Program-made: the position numbers and the translations under genes
Notes under the pieces: generated by a model
The model's database searches: none
What the model was told of the DNA's origin: nothing
What the model saw: only the letters and a program-made list of their open reading frames with translations
Source of the DNA: Methylicorpusculum oleiharenae
GTDB lineage: Bacteria > Pseudomonadota > Gammaproteobacteria > Methylococcales > Methylomonadaceae
Assembly (NCBI RefSeq): GCF_009828925.2
Contig: NZ_WUTY02000001.1
Location: forward strand, 930,001 to 994,000
Direction: 5' to 3'
Length of the DNA: 64,000 bases
Shown here: piece by piece, positions 62,544-64,000 of the stretch
Layout of the letters: every line of letters starts with the position of its first letter
Numbering within the stretch: the stretch's first letter is position 1

Positions 62544-63527
62544 ATGTACACACAGTTTTTTGGTTTAACAAAAGCCCCTTTTTCACTGACTCCTGATCAG
62601 AATTTTTTGTATCTGAGTGAACAGCATAAAGATGCTTTAAGTTCGCTCAAATTCGGCATTCTTCAGCAATCCGGTTTTAGCGTTCTTACGGGTGAAATTG
62701 GTTCCGGAAAAAGCACGTTGCTTCGAAATCTGGTCAATGACCTTGATTCAACGTGTGAGGTGGGCGTTATCACTAATACGCACGCCTCTTTTGGTCATTT
62801 GCTTGAATGGGTATTGTGCGCATTCAATCTGAAAAATGTGGCGGATAGCGAAGCCGAGCGATATCAACAGTTTTGCGGATTTATTGCCAAACAAAAACTT
62901 AAAAACCGGCGGGCAGTGCTGGTCATAGATGAGGCCCAGAATATGACCATTTCTAAATTAGAAGAACTTCGCTTACTTTCCAATCTTAATGACGGCCAAG
63001 AAACGACCCTGCAGATCATTTTGTGCGGTCAAACCGAACTGCTGAAAAAACTGAATGATCCCGAATTAACTCAATTCGCTCAGCGGATTGCAATCGAATA
63101 TCATCTCAACCCTCTAAACCATGAAGAGACTGCACGCTATATAGCACATCGACTGAAAGTGGCAGGCGCTCAATCCGGTATTTTTAGCCCGCAAGCCTTA
63201 CTCGCTGTCTATCAACACAGCGGCGGCATTCCCAGAGTCATTAACAATATCGCTGATATGGCGATGGTATTTGCCTTTGCAAATGACTCAAAAGTGGAAT
63301 ATGAAACAGTCATGGAAGTTGTCAATCAAAGAAGAACCGGCGGCATCATAAAACCCAGTTCATCTACCGGATCAAACGTTGAATCCATTAGCAAAAACCG
63401 TGGCCTAAAACCAACCAGTCAAGCTCTTGTTAAAAGACCCAAAACTGAGTTAGTCAGCTTATCATTGATAACGTCTTATCCGGGTGTTCAATCCATTTCA
63501 CGCATAGCAGCCAATGCGGATTCATAG
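62544..63527 (+). CDS. ExeA/MshM-type AAA ATPase
   Basis: This 327-residue ATPase has YTQFFGLTKAPFSLTPDQNFLY at its start. The Walker A motif is GEIGSGKSTLL (near residue 52), the Walker B motif AVLVIDEAQN (near residue 128), and GGIPRVINNIADMAMVFA (near residue 230) is in the sensor region. Proteins of this kind (ExeA, MshM) drive secretin or pilus-machine assembly. The C-terminal peptidoglycan-binding domain and membrane segment of ExeA are missing. No secretion genes are adjacent in the window. It overlaps the convergent tpx gene by 40 bp. Confidence 0.88.
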   Translation: MYTQFFGLTKAPFSLTPDQNFLYLSEQHKDALSSLKFGILQQSGFSVLTGEIGSGKSTLLRNLVNDLDSTCEVGVITNTHASFGHLLEWVLCAFNLKNVADSEAERYQQFCGFIAKQKLKNRRAVLVIDEAQNMTISKLEELRLLSNLNDGQETTLQIILCGQTELLKKLNDPELTQFAQRIAIEYHLNPLNHEETARYIAHRLKVAGAQSGIFSPQALLAVYQHSGGIPRVINNIADMAMVFAFANDSKVEYETVMEVVNQRRTGGIIKPSSSTGSNVESISKNRGLKPTSQALVKRPKTELVSLSLITSYPGVQSISRIAANADS

Positions 63528-63994
63528 TCGGGCTCATCCGTCAGTTCATCGACCAGCTCGCTATAAACAATCCTGTCTTTCTCATCAATGACAATAATGG
63601 CCCGGGCCGTAAGACCGGACAACACACTGTCAACCAGTTCTACGCCATAATCACGCGCAAATGACGAGCGAAACGTCGACAATGGCACGACGTCCCTTAT
63701 CCCTTCAACCTGGCAGAAACGTGACTGCGCAAAAGGCAAATCGGCTGAGATGACCAATACGACGCCATTTTCAAGGCTGGCCGCTTTTTGATTGAATTTA
63801 CGCGCCGATGCAGCACACGTTGGCGTATCCAGGCTGGGAACAATATTAAGGCATTTCTTTTTTCCCGCGTAGGTACTCAAAGAAATCTGGCCCAGCTTGC
63901 CATCGGTTAATGAAAAATCCGGTGCGTGCGAACCGATTGCAGGTAGTTCGCCACAGGTATTGATTGATTTGCCTTGAAAATTAATGCTGGCCAT
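63488..63994 (-). CDS. tpx: thiol peroxidase Tpx
   Basis: Tpx (168 aa) is an atypical 2-Cys peroxiredoxin that reduces hydroperoxides using thioredoxin. The peroxidatic Cys is in SLDTPTCAASARKFN near residue 60. The resolving Cys is in SRFCQVEGIRDVVPLS near residue 94. The N-terminus ASINFQGKSINTCGELP and length are normal. Its 3' end lies inside the ExeA-like gene (40-bp convergent overlap). Confidence 0.95.
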   Translation of the reverse strand: MASINFQGKSINTCGELPAIGSHAPDFSLTDGKLGQISLSTYAGKKKCLNIVPSLDTPTCAASARKFNQKAASLENGVVLVISADLPFAQSRFCQVEGIRDVVPLSTFRSSFARDYGVELVDSVLSGLTARAIIVIDEKDRIVYSELVDELTDEPDYESALAAMREMD

Positions 63995-64000
63995 GCGTTC

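Overview
The window reads as a chromosome segment of a gammaproteobacterial (type I) methanotroph or a close methylotroph, probably near Methylobacter/Methylomicrobium. The evidence is a C1 cluster of mtdA (NADP-dependent methylene-H4MPT/methylene-H4F dehydrogenase), a MOFRL-type glycerate 2-kinase, glyA and formate-tetrahydrofolate ligase, next to a malate dehydrogenase. A cytochrome P460-like protein and ordinary gammaproteobacterial housekeeping blocks (lptD-surA, amgK-murU, nagZ-hpt-mtiP, rlmKL, rsmD) support it. The genus is inferred from gene content and is not proven. No rRNA, tRNA or CRISPR array was seen.

Layout. 1-8.7 kb, mostly minus strand: SWIM-domain protein plus SNF2 helicase, an unknown membrane-anchored protein, rsmD and two M16 peptidase genes. 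8.8-18.2 kb, mostly plus: cyoE, a TrpD-like protein, a tandem PilZ protein (minus), a lytic-transglycosylase-like lipoprotein, an FKBP, rlmKL-acyP, cytochrome P460 and an unusual FHA-transglycosylase fusion. 18.2-22 kb: msrP with a DoxX protein, a cupin, an MCFSA-type membrane protein and a repeat-rich gap. 22.1-31.2 kb: a PatZ-type acetyltransferase, gcvT-gcvP, and a cytochrome lipoprotein with a DcaP-like porin. 31.2-32.5 kb: a small accessory island with a decayed RAYT (REP transposase), palindromes and a two-gene ribbon-helix-helix/membrane-protein unit. 32.5-47 kb: rnd, a free-standing DeaD-type RNA-binding protein, surA, lptD, amgK-murU-dodecin, a REC-GGDEF regulator, a large hybrid histidine kinase and an MpaB/DUF2236 oxygenase-like protein. 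47.2-48.7 kb: a complete-looking IS110-family element of IS1111 type. 48.9-54.4 kb: membrane protein, HIT protein, FliL-like protein, nagZ-hpt-mtiP and mdh. 55-61 kb: the C1/serine-pathway cluster. 61-64 kb: a membrane-anchored solute-binding protein, an ExeA-type ATPase and tpx.

How the genes fit together. MtdA, FtfL, GlyA, glycerate kinase and Mdh link the H4MPT and H4F C1 pools to serine, 2-phosphoglycerate and malate; GcvT/GcvP add glycine cleavage. AmgK/MurU and NagZ belong to peptidoglycan recycling, and LptD/SurA to outer-membrane assembly.

The most notable structure is a roughly 125-155 bp non-coding element present four times (near 10.8, 21.5, 29.0 and 62.3 kb). It behaves like a MITE: related terminal arms, flanking direct repeats at three copies (8 bp exact, 7 of 8, and 10 bp offset), and a central segment whose orientation relative to the arms is inverted in two of the four copies. 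Other points worth following are the RAYT fossil, the probable guide-RNA region of the IS1111-type element, the stand-alone DeaD RNA-binding domain and the FHA-transglycosylase fusion.
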